In this document: one piece after another, positions 10,387 to 20,520 of the stretch
Numbering within the stretch: position 1 is the first letter of the stretch
Layout of the letters: each line of letters begins with the position of its first letter
The notes under the pieces: model-generated
What the model saw: only the letters and a program-made list of their open reading frames with translations
What the model was told of the DNA's origin: nothing
The model's database searches: none
From: Pegoplata infirma
Taxonomy: Eukaryota > Arthropoda > Insecta > Diptera > Anthomyiidae
Reading direction: 5' to 3'
Length of the DNA stretch: 64,000 bases
Assembly: GCA_963921195.1 (NCBI GenBank)
Contig: OY992537.1
Location: forward strand, 36,678,808-36,742,807
Position numbers and translations under genes: made by a program

Positions 10387-12444
10387 TACCTAGTTTCAAC
10401 CTCCCGAAACTGAACGGCATAAGATTGGAACCTTCGGATTCGGCTTAATTCCTGGGGGTAATACTAGACAAAAACTTACTTGGACGGCAAATCTAAAAGA
10501 ACGGATAAGGAAGGCTTACGCTGCACTATACTCTTGTCAGAGATTAGTTGGAAAGAAATGGGGTAAGAAACCCAAGCTCTTTCATTGAATATTTACCGCA
10601 GTCGTCCGGCCAGTGCTGTCTTATGGCGGTCATGTTTGGTGGCCTGTCATAGAATATAGGACTCATGCTGACTCAATCAAACGGGTGAATAGGATTGCGT
10701 TGTTGAGTCTTACAGGGGCTATGAGGACGACATCAACTGAAGCTTTGGAAATGATTCTGGATATGACACCGCTAGACCTCTTCATCAAGGAGAATGTGAA
10801 GATTACTCTAAATAGACTATTCCAAACGGGATCTCTGAAAAACAGACAGGTTCGACATACGAAGATTATTGGTAGTTCTGAATGGATCATAAGGACTGAT
10901 TATGATATTCCTTATAACGTAACTGATGGAAGATTCAAAATTGTGATTCCTTCACTGGATGATTGGCTTAACAACAGAGTAAAATTTCAGCAAATTAATG
11001 TTTTTACGGATGGTTCCAAAATGTTGGAGGGCACACTGATTGAGACTTTCCGTCTAGACAACGGTTGTAGTATCTTTCAAGCCGAAGTATTTGCGATAGC
11101 CAAGGCAGCTGAGCAAATTTCGATGCTACCAATATACAGGCGTGATATTGGATTCGTCATTGATAGTCAAGCTGCTTTAATGGCTTTAGAAAGTGATAAT
11201 ATCAGATCTAAGGTGGTCAGCCGCTGCCACAGATAGCTTAAGGTTCTCAGCGAGCAGCATAATATTACTCTGTGCTGGGTACCTGGACACAAGGATATTT
11301 TGGGAAACGAGAAAGCCGATGAACTTGCACGACGGGGAGCGGAACTCGCATGGGAGACAGCGGAATCTGAAGTATTCCCTCCACTGTCTATTATTTGTCA
11401 GAAAATAAGATTGGACACAAAGGCGAGTTGGTTGGATAAATGGTCAAACTCTGAAAGGTGTATACAAACTAGTGCCCCCCATTTCCCGGTTCTCGGTATT
11501 CCCGGGAATACCGGTATTCCCGGTTCTGGAACCAGTTTCCCGGTTCTAGATATATTCCCGGGAATACCGGTATTCCCGGTTCTCATCCTTTTACCGGTTC
11601 TCAAAAACCAAAAAAATACTACACCATAAAATATTTAAATTACACTATTTAATCAGTATTTCAGTAATATTTAGTTGTGTTTGTAAAATTATTGAAAAAT
11701 TATGTAACTATTTTTTCTTAAATTAAAAAAATATAATGGAAATGGTATTTTTCACATATTTTGTAAAGAAAAAATTTTAATTGTACAAAATTTTACAAAA
11801 CATACATACCGGTAGTCCCGGGAATACCGTCAGAACCGGAACCGGGAATACCGGTATTCCCGGGAATACCGGGAATGAATTAAGAACCGGGAAACCGGTA
11901 CCATTTCCCGGTAATACCGAGAACCGGGAATACCGGTATTCCCGGTACTACGGTACTGACCGTAGGCACTAATACAAACAAAATTATTATGGGATGAAAG
12001 CTTGGCAAAACACTGTAAAATTCTTCTAGATATGGACAGGAAGCAACTTAGAGCTACAATTAACCTCATAACTGGTAACAACACATTGGGTAAACACAGG
12101 GTAACAATTGGAATTAGGAATGATGATACATGTAGAAGGTGCAGAGAATCCGTAGGAGATACCTATCATTTCTTATGCGAATGCCCTACACTATCATTTA
12201 GAAGATTAAACATTTTTGGTTCTTATATTTTTCAGAATTTATCCGAATTACGAGGCACGAATCCTTGGACCCTACTAGAATTTATAAAGGCATCTAAATG
12301 GGACGCATAAAAAGAACCACTTTTGGCTACACAGTAGAAGAAGAGAGAGGATCAAAGTTTCAAGGGAATCATAATGGGCCGCATCGCGGCCTCTATGGGC
12401 GCTGGTTTTATACCAGTGTCATCCTTCATAACCTAACCTTACCC
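10387..12444 (+). pseudogene. 5'-truncated LOA/R1-like non-LTR retrotransposon with target duplication
   Basis: It begins in the segment between reverse transcriptase and RNase H (LNGIRLEPSDSA, then LGVILDKKLTW), has a nonsense TGA near 10586, and continues at 10613-11236 through VVRPVLSYGGHVWWP to RNase H, with TDGSK, the QAE motif, IDSQAAL and, in another frame, WVPGHKDILGNEKADELARR; all four RNase H acids are visible. A hAT MITE (11470-11971) splits the ORF. It resumes at 11972 and ends with the C-terminal motif CRRCRESVGDTYHFLCECP and a stop at 12308-12310. The 3' UTR ends ACCTAACCTTACCC. Flanks TGACAATGGATTGA (10373-10386) and TGACAATGGAATTGA (12445-12459) are the target duplication made on integration. 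Inserted in a copy of the ~195-bp repeat. Confidence 0.85.
11470..11971. mobile_element. hAT-type MITE built of GGGAATACCGG palindromes, exact 8-bp duplication
   Basis: Ends TAGTGCC and GGCACTA. ATACAAAC is duplicated outside both ends (11462-11469 and 11972-11979). The interior is an A+T-rich core flanked on both sides by tandem, self-complementary units of GGGAATACCGGTATTCCC alternating with CGGTTCT, giving many nested hairpins. Taking out the element with one target copy rejoins the retrotransposon ORF in frame (CIQT then KLLWDESLAKH). No transposase. Confidence 0.9.
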
Positions 12445-12660
12445 TGACAATGGAATTGAAGAATTCCGAAGCAAGTGTCGAGTAAGTGTTGCAAAATGAC
12501 CAAACAAGTCAATTTAAAACAAACAACTTTATAAATAGTTTCTTGAAGACTTTTACTTTGAAAATATTATTGTGGTGATTAGTTAAAGAAATACGACCTT
12601 GAGCTAGAATAATCTTTCTTAAAATATAATTTTGAAGGTCGAATAATAAATAATTTTTAA
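12445..12660 (+). repeat. ~195-bp dispersed repeat, copy 3 (split by retrotransposon)
   Basis: GACAATGGAATTGAAGAATTCCG, GTGTCGAGTAAGTGTTGC and CCTTGAGC(T)AGAATAAT align with copies at 3779 and 4316. Its beginning (ACTAAATACTCTTGACAATG) lies before the retrotransposon, ending at 10380, so the retrotransposon landed inside this repeat. Confidence 0.6.
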
Positions 12661-13563
12661 AAATTTTAAAATTAAAATAGAATTGTAAAATTAGAAGAAA
12701 AACTCAGTTTATTTACTGATAGTCACAGCAAAATTCGCAAAATTTTCAGTGACTAATTAAATTACGTAATGTTTTTAGTCTTTGACAATTTAAGAATGGG
12801 GCTGCTAATGACAAATAATTTTCATAACATGATAATTTTAGCAGAAAATGCTGAAAATTTTTATTTCGAATTGAAAAATATTGATACTCAAATTCTTTTC
12901 CCAAAAAGTTTAACAAATTAGTACTAAATTCAAATTAATATTTATTTCATAGAATTTTAGAACTTTTCCTTTCAATATTTAAATTTTTTTTTTAATCGAT
13001 AATAACCAAAACTGTATTAGTCGCCTGATTTGTGTTGCTGTTATTATTATGTTGCTGTGATATTATGTATCTTGTCTAATGCCTTAAATACAAACCCATA
13101 GTTAATGCTAAATGCGAAAACCAAAAAATATATCATTTATTTTTTTTCAATTGAATTCATATTTTTTTTTTTGTTTGTTCATTTCTAACAACCATTCATA
13201 TTTTATTATTTCATTTTTAATAATCTATTGCATGACTAATATCAACTATATTTGGGTCATGCAAAATACTTAGTTACTTACAATTTTTTTTTTTATTTTT
13301 TGTTTAAGCCCAGATTTAAAACATACACATAACACAGCCAGCGCAACCATTAAAATTTTTGAATGAAAAAAAAAATCTATAATTCACCAAAAAATAAAAA
13401 TTAAAGCAATTTTTTATTTAACTATTGAACAAAAAGACAAAGCAAGTGCATTATTTGCCCGAAAATAAAACGAGTATTTGCATATTTTCCAATCAATTTA
13501 AATTACAGGTCATATACTTACAATTTTCATAAGCGAAAAAAATCGTTATTTTTTTCAAATGTA
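12661..13563. other. Non-coding, A+T-rich, nothing recognised
   Basis: Poly-A/T runs and no repeat shared with the rest of the window that I can see. No supported ORF. Confidence 0.4.
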
Positions 13564-14077
13564 CACTGAAATAAAAGCTTCTTAAATGTAATGAAAATAT
13601 ACATAATCTTATGAAAAATTACTTACGTTTTCAACCGAAAACAGGTTTAATTTTATCAATGAAACTGGTGCCATTGAAGTTACTTTTAATGAAAAATTAT
13701 ATGGAAATAATGAAAATGTTTGAAGAACTTGTTTAAAACGTTTAATGAAGATTTTCATAAAATTAATGAAATTATTCATTGATTGAATGTCGAAAATCAG
13801 TAGGTAAGGAAAATGGCAACAATAAATTAAAATTAATGAAAATGTTCATTAATAAAAATTTTTTGTCAGTCACTTGTAACCGTCAGTAAATTTTTATTTA
13901 TTTTATGTGATTGTAGTATATATGGTAGAAAAAATACACTTTTAAAATTTTTGAATGGGTTTCACTTAATTTTCTCACACAAAATTTTTCTATAACCTTT
14001 AAATTATATATTATTAATACATAAGTAAAATCATAAAGCTATATAAAACAGCGCGGATTTTAGTGAATATAAAATTA
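13564..14077. other. ATGAAA-rich sequence, possible left part of a TA-flanked element
   Basis: It begins TA then CACTGAAATAAAAGC (13562 on) and is rich in TTAATGAAAAT words. Similar ATGAAA-rich sequence resumes at about 16500-16634 and ends TTTTTGTAGTG. The two may be the ends of one element into which the sequences from about 14.0 to 16.5 kb were inserted. TA is not conserved on the right, so this is tentative. Confidence 0.3.
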
Positions 14078-14370
14078 CACTGTACAACAATTTCAAACTT
14101 TTTCCAAAGCTACGGGGTTCCGACGATTTATGCTGGTAGAGGACTCCAAACAAAGATATACGTGTGTCGGCGTTTTAAAAGATCACATCGGAATTTTATT
14201 TTTGGAGGTCGTTAAAGTCTCCCAGCATTTGCCTGTTCTTGCCGCATATCGGTACATAAAGCTATGTTTTCTTTACATCTGAGGTTTAGGGTATGTTCAG
14301 CAACTAATTATTGGTCTCCTCTACCAGAATTAGTCGTCGGAACCCCGTATTTTTTTACTGTTGTGCTGTG
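14078..14370. mobile_element. Short palindromic element, CACTGTACAACA ends
   Basis: The left end CACTGTACAACA and right end TGTTGTGCTGTG pair with few mismatches, and the inner arms share TACGGGGTTCCGACGA and its complement near 14110 and 14335. The ends closely resemble those of the large palindrome at 20511-26021 (CACTGTGCAACAA). TTA is at the left flank only, so the target duplication is not confirmed. Confidence 0.6.
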
Positions 14371-14523
14371 CCATTAATTTACTTTTCATTTTAAATTTTG
14401 TACAAAAAGTCTGAAAAAATCACAAAAACAAGTTAGAAAATCTCACTCGCATTTTGTATTATTTTAGATTTCACTCAGTTTTTACACATTCAATTTTACA
14501 ATAGCCTTAAATTTTTATACATA

Positions 14524-15090
14524 CACTCAAAAAATTATGTTAGTAAAATCAACTGAAAATGTCAGTTAAAATAACTACTTTGTAAGTTATTTTGGGGTCA
14601 ACTACTTTTTCAGTCAAATCAACTAACAATGTTAGTTTTTTTAACTGACAAAAAACAACTGACTTATGTAGTAAAAATTACTAATATTTGTAGTCAAAAC
14701 AACTAATATGTAGTAAAAATAAAATAAACAATATATATTTTTTTTTTTCAAAAAATTTTTCAGAAAAAAAAATTGAAGACCAAATTTTTCCAAGTTTTTT
14801 TTTTTTTTTTTAAACTTGTGAAAAATAAAAAAAATTTTTTTTTTTTTTTTTGGAAAAAACTTTGAAAATTTGTCAGAGATAAAGAAATAAAATTAACTAC
14901 TTTAAATAACTGTTACTACATTACAGTACTTTTTTGTTAGTTATTCAAAAAAAACTACTTTAAATAACTAACAGAAACAGTTGTTTGATATTTTTCATAC
15001 AAAAATAACTAACTTTGTAGTTGAAAACAACTAACTACTGTAAAATATAAAAATAACTAACATATAGTAACTTACATAATTTTCTGAGTG
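14524..15090 (+). mobile_element. TA-flanked AACTAC-rich MITE, plus copy
   Basis: Starts CACTCAAAAAATTATGTTAG and ends CATAATTTTCTGAGTG, with TA on both sides (14522-14523 and 15091-15092). The interior is degenerate AACTAC/GTTAGTT sequence with a central poly-T/poly-A hairpin. The same family lies inverted at 15237-15811, and truncated copies are at 44403 and 58098. No ORF. Confidence 0.8.
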
Positions 15091-15236
15091 TAAGTAAAAC
15101 TACGAAATGATATTAAATAATGTGAATTATAATAAATATTTAATTAATCAAATACAATTCATTTTAAATTTCTTATAAAAAGTATAAAAAATCGCAAAAT
15201 TGAGTCGCTTCGGTCTATTCAGCTGTTTATACTCTA

Positions 15237-15811
15237 CACTTAGAAAATAATGTAAGTTACTACATGTTAGTTGTTTGTATATTTTACAGTAGTTAGTTGT
15301 TTTCAACTACAAAGTCAGTTGTTTTTGTATGAAAAATATCAAACAACTACTTCTGTTAGTTATTTTAAGTAGTTTTTTTGAATAACTAACAAAAAAGTAC
15401 TGTGATGTAGTAACAGTTATTTAAAGTAGTTATTTTTTTTTTTTTATCTATGAAAAATGTTCAGTTTTTTTCCAAAAAATAAAAATAAATTTTCGTTTTT
15501 TTTTTATTTTTCAAAACTTTTTTTTTTAAAAAAAACTTTGAAAAAATTTGGTCTTCAAATTTTTTTTTCTGAAAAATTTTTTTAAAAAAAAACTATTTAT
15601 TTATTGATTATTTTATTTTTACTACATTTTAGTTGTTTTGACTACAAATGTAAGTAGTTTTTACTACACAAGTCAGTTGCATTTTGTCAGTTAAAATAAC
15701 TAACATTGTTAGTTGATTTAACTGAAAAAGTAGTTGACCCCAAAACAACTTACAAAGTAGTTATTTTAATTGACATTTTCAGTTGATTTTACTAATATAA
15801 TTTTTTGAGTG
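15237..15811 (-). mobile_element. TA-flanked AACTAC-rich MITE, inverted copy
   Basis: Starts CACTTAGAAAATAATG and ends ATTTTTTGAGTG, with TA at 15235-15236 and 15812-15813. It is the reverse complement of the 14524-15090 element over its whole length, about 146 bp away, so the two together form a large potential stem-loop. Confidence 0.8.
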
Positions 15812-15813
15812 TA

Positions 15814-16440
15814 CACCACTCTGTGGTACAGGGTATAATGAGTTTGTGCTGATGTTTGTTACTACCCGAAATATTGGTCCTAGACCTACCTTCAAGTATA
15901 CTGACCGACTCAGAATAACTTTTTGAGTCGATTTAGCGATGTCCGTCCGTCCGTCTGTCCATCTATCGATTTAAGTACGATATTTCGCAATTTTCAATCA
16001 TTATAATAGATATCGCTTTAAAATGTAACAGGTAATCAAATTTTTTATGCACAAATCATCATTCCAAATTTCAAAGTAATCGGGTCAGTCGTTCTGGTAG
16101 TCCCTATACAACCACCATCCCGATATTCACATAATCCCTCAGAATTCATAAAAATGGAAATATATGGTAAAAATTTTATTTTTAGGTGTTAAACGTGTAC
16201 TTTAGTAACTTAGTCCCCCATATAAAACTTTCGACCGATATTCAGTTAAATCGATCTATTGGCAAAAAAAAAAAAATAAACCAGTTCCACTAAAATTTGA
16301 TCTGTGTGCATTTTCTACACCAAATTAAGATCTAACTAAAGATATTTCCAATCGGTCCATGTTTGGACTTGGGACCTTTTTTCCGGAAAACATAGGTGTA
16401 GGGTATCATATGGTCGGTCTTGACCTACTATAACTTTCTT
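15814..16440 (+). mobile_element. DINE-1/mini-me-like element, second family, with GTCY microsatellite
   Basis: Order: hairpin ACCACTCTGTGGTACAGGG, GGTCCTAGACCTACC, the GTCY tract GTCCGTCCGTCTGTCC (about 15940-15960), a long non-coding body, and GGTCGGTCTTGACC near 16412-16425. This layout matches the dipteran mini-me/DINE-1 class (non-autonomous, Helitron-related in Drosophila). It provides the empty-site reference for the MITE at 1266-1661. Confidence 0.65.
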
Positions 16441-17239
16441 AATTATTTTTGTTTGTCTTCATCTTGCTCGTTAACTACAGTTGTCAAAAAAACAAAAATT
16501 TTTATAAACAAAATTTAATGAAATTTTTTAATGAAACTATTAAATATAATGAAGCCAATTTTATGAAATCCTTCATTAGTTAAAAGAAAATAAAATAATG
16601 AATCCGTTGCATTTATATCACATAGTTTTTGTAGTGTTGGGACTAATATCTCGAAATCGGATCAATTAGTCATTCTGAGTCGATCAAACTGGGAAAAATC
16701 ACGGTGTTAACAACGTACAATTTTCCTTTCTCCAATATATTTTTTTTAAGTGTCTGCCTTAAAAAAATTCACAATCATATTTACCTGCTGAGTTTGATAA
16801 TTTGGTAATATTTATATATATATTTTTTTATTTCGCGTACTATTGAGGAAAATGTTAAAAGCTTAGAGATTTTTATGGTAGGAATTTAGTAGTGATTTTT
16901 TTTTTCGTCTGCTAAGGCTAATGAAAATGTGGGTAAATGGTTGTAAACATTATTTAGCTTTTGGCAATATGTATTTCTTTCATCTTTAAAGTTTTCAATA
17001 TTTATTTATTAATTTTGTTGGCCTTAAAATATAGTGCCACTGCAATTTTAGAAATTAAAAAAAAAAATACAAAATGTAGGCTATTGATTTGATTACAATT
17101 GAAAGTTTTAAATTCATTTCAATATTGTTTATCTTTCTGAATGAGCCATTAATTCTAAGTAGTTTTCTTAAAAAAATTTTATGGGCTTATAAACTTATTT
17201 TTAAAAAATTATTTTTTTATCAAACTTTTATTTATTAAA
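16441..17239. other. Non-coding, no gene seen
   Basis: Contains the ATGAAA-rich tail at 16500-16634 (see 13564). Otherwise A+T-rich without recognisable structure. Confidence 0.4.
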
Positions 17240-17300
17240 TCTATTTCTTTTCTTTGCAGGTAAATTTCCAATTTTTTGTTAACTAAGAGTGAAAGTAAGT
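17240..17300 (+). promoter_or_regulatory. Candidate recursive splice site with 35-nt exon
   Basis: A pyrimidine tract (TCTATTTCTTTTCTTTG) leads to CAG|GTAAAT at 17259/17260, i.e. a 3' splice site fused to a 5' splice site. A second donor, GTAAGT, begins at 17295, so 17260-17294 could be a 35-nt exon or the transient exon that defines a ratchet point. This arrangement is the published signature of recursive splicing in long Drosophila introns. No flanking exon is proven, so it may be coincidental. Confidence 0.35.
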
Positions 17301-18540
17301 AATAATCCTATTTTTTTTGTTTTTTAAACTACCTTGCGAACTTTTTTTTTTTTTAATTAAGTTAACGTTTCTTTATAAGAACGCTACTCCAAGCGGAGCT
17401 TCTGGCAACAACAAATAATATATTTTATAATATGAGTACATACCTTGCGAACTAGCGTGGAGTAAATTTTCCTTTTTTTGCGAATTTCATAATCGTCGGG
17501 GTCGGAAAAGAAACCTTTTAGTGAGCAATGTGAAAAAAAAAAATTATGTATTAGTGTATATTCGGACCTTACAGAAAATGTTAAAAAAAAATATTTTTTT
17601 GATCAGTAAAATTTTATTATTTAATTTTTTTGCTCCACCCGGTACTACGTTACCAGTTATATTAAATACCGGATAATCAAAGGATCATGATTTGAGTCCC
17701 CATTTCCGAAATTCTCCCCTACGGAATCATTATTTTATTTAAATGTGGTCCCTAAAGACTTTCAAAACAGCTGTGTAGAATAACTAAAACAAGAACAGTA
17801 AAATATCCCCCTTTAGCCGATAATCAGGTTCATTTCGGTGAAAAAACAATTCTTGAAAACGTTTGAATACATATAATGTAAAAACCCTCTGAAATCAGTT
17901 AAATTTCTACCACTCTATGAAATAAACTGGATTTCAATTTATATGAGTACCAGGGTGGCATTTTATCTTCAACTTCTGATTTTCCCAAGTGTTTGGGCAA
18001 ATTTTTATTCTCCTTAACCTTTAACTTGTGTGGTAAAAATTTGGGGCCAATCGAATTAAATTAACCCGTGGCGCTCGGTGCACGAAGTGAAATTTAAATT
18101 TTTAAGGGGAACAAAATTCATTAAAGCCGTCAGAAATACTTTTTATATCATATACAAGATCGGTGCAAAAGATAGAAACGATTGGAAAAGTGCCACGCCC
18201 ACTTCCCATAGATATTTAGTTTAGCTGATTTAGCATTTTTTCTTTCGTGTCTTAAAAGTCTAGATCTCATTATTTGTGGCATGAGAAAGATTTAACTCGG
18301 AAATTTATTACGACAGTCTAAAGGTTACACAAACATTGCAGAAAAGTTTTGAAATTTTTTGAAAAAATTTATCTGGGAGCATTTGGTAGTAATTTATATA
18401 AAACAAAAAAAGGCACAAAACGTGCTAGATGTCTTTATTTATTCTCTTTATTGTTATTGTCGATGTATTCCCAGTATGGATCATTGCAGATCTTGAATAT
18501 ATTTCATTCAACGAAAAACATTAAAAAGCTAATAAAATAA
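17301..18540. other. Non-coding, no gene seen
   Basis: TACCTTGCGAACT occurs twice (about 17331 and 17442). TGGCACAAAACGTG-like sequence near 18410 is repeated at about 19617. No supported ORF. Confidence 0.4.
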
Positions 18541-19145
18541 GTCAAAATCTCTATCTGCCGTATTTATTGGTCACTGAAGGCAGAAAGTTCGACTGGTATA
18601 AGGAAAATTTAGAAAAAAGATAAATTGTAAAGTCTCATTAATTTTTTTATATTTTTGCCAGAAACCGTATACAACAAATATAGAAAAAAATATAAAAAAT
18701 AACGATACTTTACAATTAACCTTTTTTATGCATTTTTCTGATAGCGGTCAAACTTTCTGTCTCCGGAAACCCCCAGTGAAATTTGATGCTGGAAATAATC
18801 GTAGAACATTTTAACCCTTTAATTGGCTTTTAAGGCATTTCTCAAAAAAAGGACTTAAATGACCCATTAAAACGGGAGATAGATGTTTAGCGTACTCTAG
18901 AAAAAAGTTCCGCCTAAAATTCTATTGAAGGCATCCAAAAACTCTTGCAAGCTCAAAAGAACACTAACATTATTTATTTCGACTTTTTTCAACGCCTTTG
19001 AAAAAAACTGAAAATTCAGTGGGCTATAAAAAAAATTTGAGACGTTACAGAGCTAAACCCTTTGGAGTTTTTACTACTACAGATAAATACTTTCAAAGGA
19101 TCTTGGGTTGGTCGAGGCCCTAAATGGGCTGTTGCACTGTGGTAT
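18541..19145 (+). mobile_element. Diverged partial copy of the 20.5-26.0 kb palindrome family
   Basis: It shares ACATTTTAACCC, AACGCCTTTGA and CAGTGGGCTATAAAAAA with the right arm of the large palindrome, in the same order, and ends TTGCACTGTGG like that element's terminus. No left half or target duplication found. Confidence 0.55.
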
Positions 19146-19224
19146 CTTTCTAAAATTTCGACAAATCAGAATTTTTTTATATCTATTTCAATTTTTCTCA
19201 TATGATTTGTACAACATAAAATTT

Positions 19225-19645
19225 ATAGTGGCACCCACACACTATAACACACACATCTTTGGTACGTAAACAATATCTTCCTACATTTTTTGTAAATTTT
19301 ATACATTGACTAAGCGAATTTTAATCAAATGTAAGGTTCAAACATGCATTTTTAATATAGTGTTTAGAGTGGCGCCCAGTCTGGGGCCCAACCATTTTTT
19401 GGCATATAAACAACATCATCCTAAAAATTCTTCAAACATTGTATGTTTTCTTTACTTTCCTTTGATACGAATTAACAAATGCAGCCTGTTATGCATGTTT
19501 ATAGCGGCGCCCAATGCACACACAATATCTCCTTTGAAAAAAATTTGCACACACAATATCTCCTTTGAAAAAAATTTGCTAGAAACTTATTGTAGTAATT
19601 TCCATAAAATAAAATATGGCACAAAACGTGGTACTTGTCTTTATT
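19225..19645 (+). repeat. Tandem repeat with tRNA-Lys-complementary motif, block 1
   Basis: Units of about 130 bp, each with a GTGGCGCCCA...GGGGC core: clear at 19370 (TGGCGCCCAGTCTGGGGCC), partial at 19229 and 19504. Between cores are TATAAACAACATC and TTTCCTTTGATACG blocks. The last unit contains a short internal duplication of CACACAATATCTCCTTTGAA. The same unit recurs at 26.7 kb and 28.7-29.5 kb. Confidence 0.65.
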
Positions 19646-19649
19646 TAGA

Positions 19650-20107
19650 GGATATCGCGTACCATGTGGCCACTGCCGAATCCTGAGTGGACAAAAAGTT
19701 TTCTTACTATTGGCAAACGGACGGTTAGCCTATTAGTAGGAGTAATTACAGCACACTGTATAAAATGCCAAATGGCGTGCGTATGGGAATTTCTGATAGG
19801 GACTATTGTAGAAATTGCGGGGAAGTGAAGGAGGAGTGAGTGAAGCACTTGTTATGTGAATGTCCGCGTCTGGTGAGAAGCCACCTTAAGCATTTGGGGC
19901 AAAGATTTTTCGATGACCTAGATTGCCTAAACGGTGTATCATTGACATCTCTAGCTGAATATCTTAGAGAATCGGGGTGGTTCAAAAAGTAAAAAGTTTT
20001 TGTATCAGAGGAGAGTAGGGAAATGACAATTAAGGGAATCACAATGGGCCTTATTTCCTCCGAGTGAATTCGCCAAATTGGCGGACGCCCATCCAACCTA
20101 ACCTACC
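19650..20107 (+). pseudogene. 3' fragment of LOA/R1-like non-LTR retrotransposon
   Basis: Starts near GGCCACTGCCGAATCCTGAG, collinear with about 8275 in the earlier fragment. The C-terminal Cys/His motif reads CRNCGEVKEE, stop, VKHLLCECP, followed by SLTSLAEYLRESGWFKK and a stop near 19991. The tail ends CCAACCTAACCTACCTT, the expected 3' terminus. At least two internal stops; 5' truncated. Confidence 0.8.
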
Positions 20108-20510
20108 TTATCCAGAAAATTTAAAAAACATATATTTTAATAAAAATTTATCCTGCGGCAAGTTTGAATTTTTCTTAATTTTGAACGCGAATATAAAAAA
20201 TTTGTTTAAATCGGTCGAATGGTTTTCGTGATATCGCTATTAGAAATTTTCAAAAAATGGCGGATCTTTCCAACTTTTAAGAAATTTAAAAAAAAAAATT
20301 TCCAAATATTTTCTCCTTGCGCTTTTGACAAACATAAATTTAATTTGAGCCAAATCACATAATTTAAATCCGTGGCGACCTTCGATCAACATGTTGGTTT
20401 TTTGGAAAATTATTCGTTTAGTGATCCTTTTTCAGCAAATATAACAGAATCTGTGCAAGTATAAGTTATCCTATAATTAGTTTTTGATAACCAAAAGTTT
20501 TGGTTTATTA
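20108..20510. other. Non-coding, no gene seen
   Basis: A+T-rich sequence between the retrotransposon 3' end and the large palindrome. No motif recognised. Confidence 0.4.
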
Positions 20511-20520
20511 CACTGTGCAA

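Noticed and set aside
10663..10890. Minus-strand open frame opposite the retrotransposon
   Set aside because: Shadow of the plus-strand RNase H-containing ORF; no motif of its own. The same applies to 49411-49923 and 51077-51535.
13564..16634. One TA-flanked element spanning 3 kb with several nested insertions
   Set aside because: The ATGAAA-rich ends look alike, but the right TA is absent and inner boundaries cannot be aligned; reported only as a possibility.
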